A DNA stretch of 48,137 bases from Candidatus Ancaeobacter aquaticus (GTDB lineage: Bacteria; Auribacterota; Ancaeobacteria; Ancaeobacterales; Ancaeobacteraceae), in the NCBI GenBank assembly GCA_030765405.1, contig JAVCCP010000033.1, positions 1 through 48,137 of the forward strand. Direction: 5' to 3'. The stretch's first letter is position 1. Each line of letters begins with the position of its first letter. This document shows, piece by piece, positions 48,057-48,137 of this stretch. A program made the position numbers and the translations under genes. The notes beneath the pieces are model-generated. The model worked only from the letters and a program-made list of their open reading frames with translations. It ran no database searches and had not been told where the DNA came from.

Positions 48057-48137
48057 ATGCCCGGAAACGTTATCCTCAGTGGTCCTAAACAGGAAACACT
48101 AGAGGAAAGGATCAAGGCATGGAACAATACCATGGCA
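48057..48137 (+). CDS. Start of an unknown gene, cut by the window end
   Basis: An open frame of 27 codons runs from ATG at 48057 to the last base, beginning MPGNVILSGPKQETLEERIK. AGGGA lies about 8 nt upstream, and the gene would be divergent from uvrA. It is too short to identify, and it is called mainly for its ribosome site and soluble, plausible composition. Confidence 0.4.
   Translation, partial: MPGNVILSGPKQETLEERIKAWNNTMA

Noticed and set aside
47930-48133. A 67-codon minus-strand frame upstream of uvrA
   Set aside because: It has no ribosome site, an unlikely composition, and covers the probable uvrA promoter and the start of the divergent plus-strand gene.

Overview
The window looks like part of a chromosome from an uncultivated bacterium of the Omnitrophota (OP3) / PVC lineage. 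This is inferred from a single ORF of 9,519 codons (giant genes have been reported in Omnitrophota), an H-X9-DG pseudopilin, a TIGR04073-like protein, secreted (alpha/alpha)-barrel and CBM-like proteins, and AT-rich Gram-negative gene style. No 16S rRNA, tRNA or CRISPR array was seen, so the taxonomy is an inference. No gene-free stretch exceeds 300 bases.

Layout. (1) 1-2.8 kb, minus strand: a lipoate cluster transcribed lpd, lipA, then a free-standing 79-residue lipoyl-like domain whose usual lipoyl-lysine position is not lysine. The first 102 bases, beyond its stop, form a chain of hairpins. (2) 2.9-31.5 kb, minus strand: one uninterrupted giant gene filling 59% of the window, with its own near-consensus promoter next to a run of nine G:C pairs and its own intrinsic terminator. 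Read along the chain it holds a signal peptide, a ChaN/EreA-like domain, about 2,650 residues of helical coiled coil, HEAT-like repeats, a membrane-embedded GT2-type glycosyltransferase, a membrane anchor with a possible adaptor-like helical hairpin, six TolC-like (OEP-type) half repeats, more coiled coil, a six-hairpin glycosidase-like domain, a LysM-like segment and C-terminal membrane segments. (3) 31.7-35.3 kb, minus strand: a probable operon of three secreted proteins, two paralogous CBM-like proteins and one glycosidase-like protein related to the C-terminal domain of the giant. (4) 35.4-36.5 kb: an H-X9-DG pseudopilin and a small Cys-rich exported protein, separated by a strong terminator. 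(5) 36.7-38.9 kb, plus strand: RNase R. (6) 38.9-44.3 kb, minus strand: a tight cluster psd, pssA, L,D-transpeptidase, accA, DUF362 ferredoxin protein and GNAT acetyltransferase, starting at a near-consensus promoter and centred on phospholipid and envelope synthesis. (7) 44.5-44.9 kb: an orphan GspG-like protein. (8) 45.1-47.9 kb, minus strand: uvrA. (9) 48.06 kb to the end: the first codons of a divergent unknown gene.

Main idea. The giant gene appears to combine in one polypeptide the parts that other bacteria encode separately for making and exporting a polysaccharide: an inner-membrane GT2 synthase, a periplasmic adaptor, an outer-membrane TolC-like channel and a periplasmic glycan-cleaving enzyme. 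Its six TolC-like halves correspond to three TolC protomers, enough for one complete channel from a single chain. The adjacent secreted glycosidase and CBM-like proteins fit the same glycan system. All domain calls come from reading motifs by eye; no database search was run.
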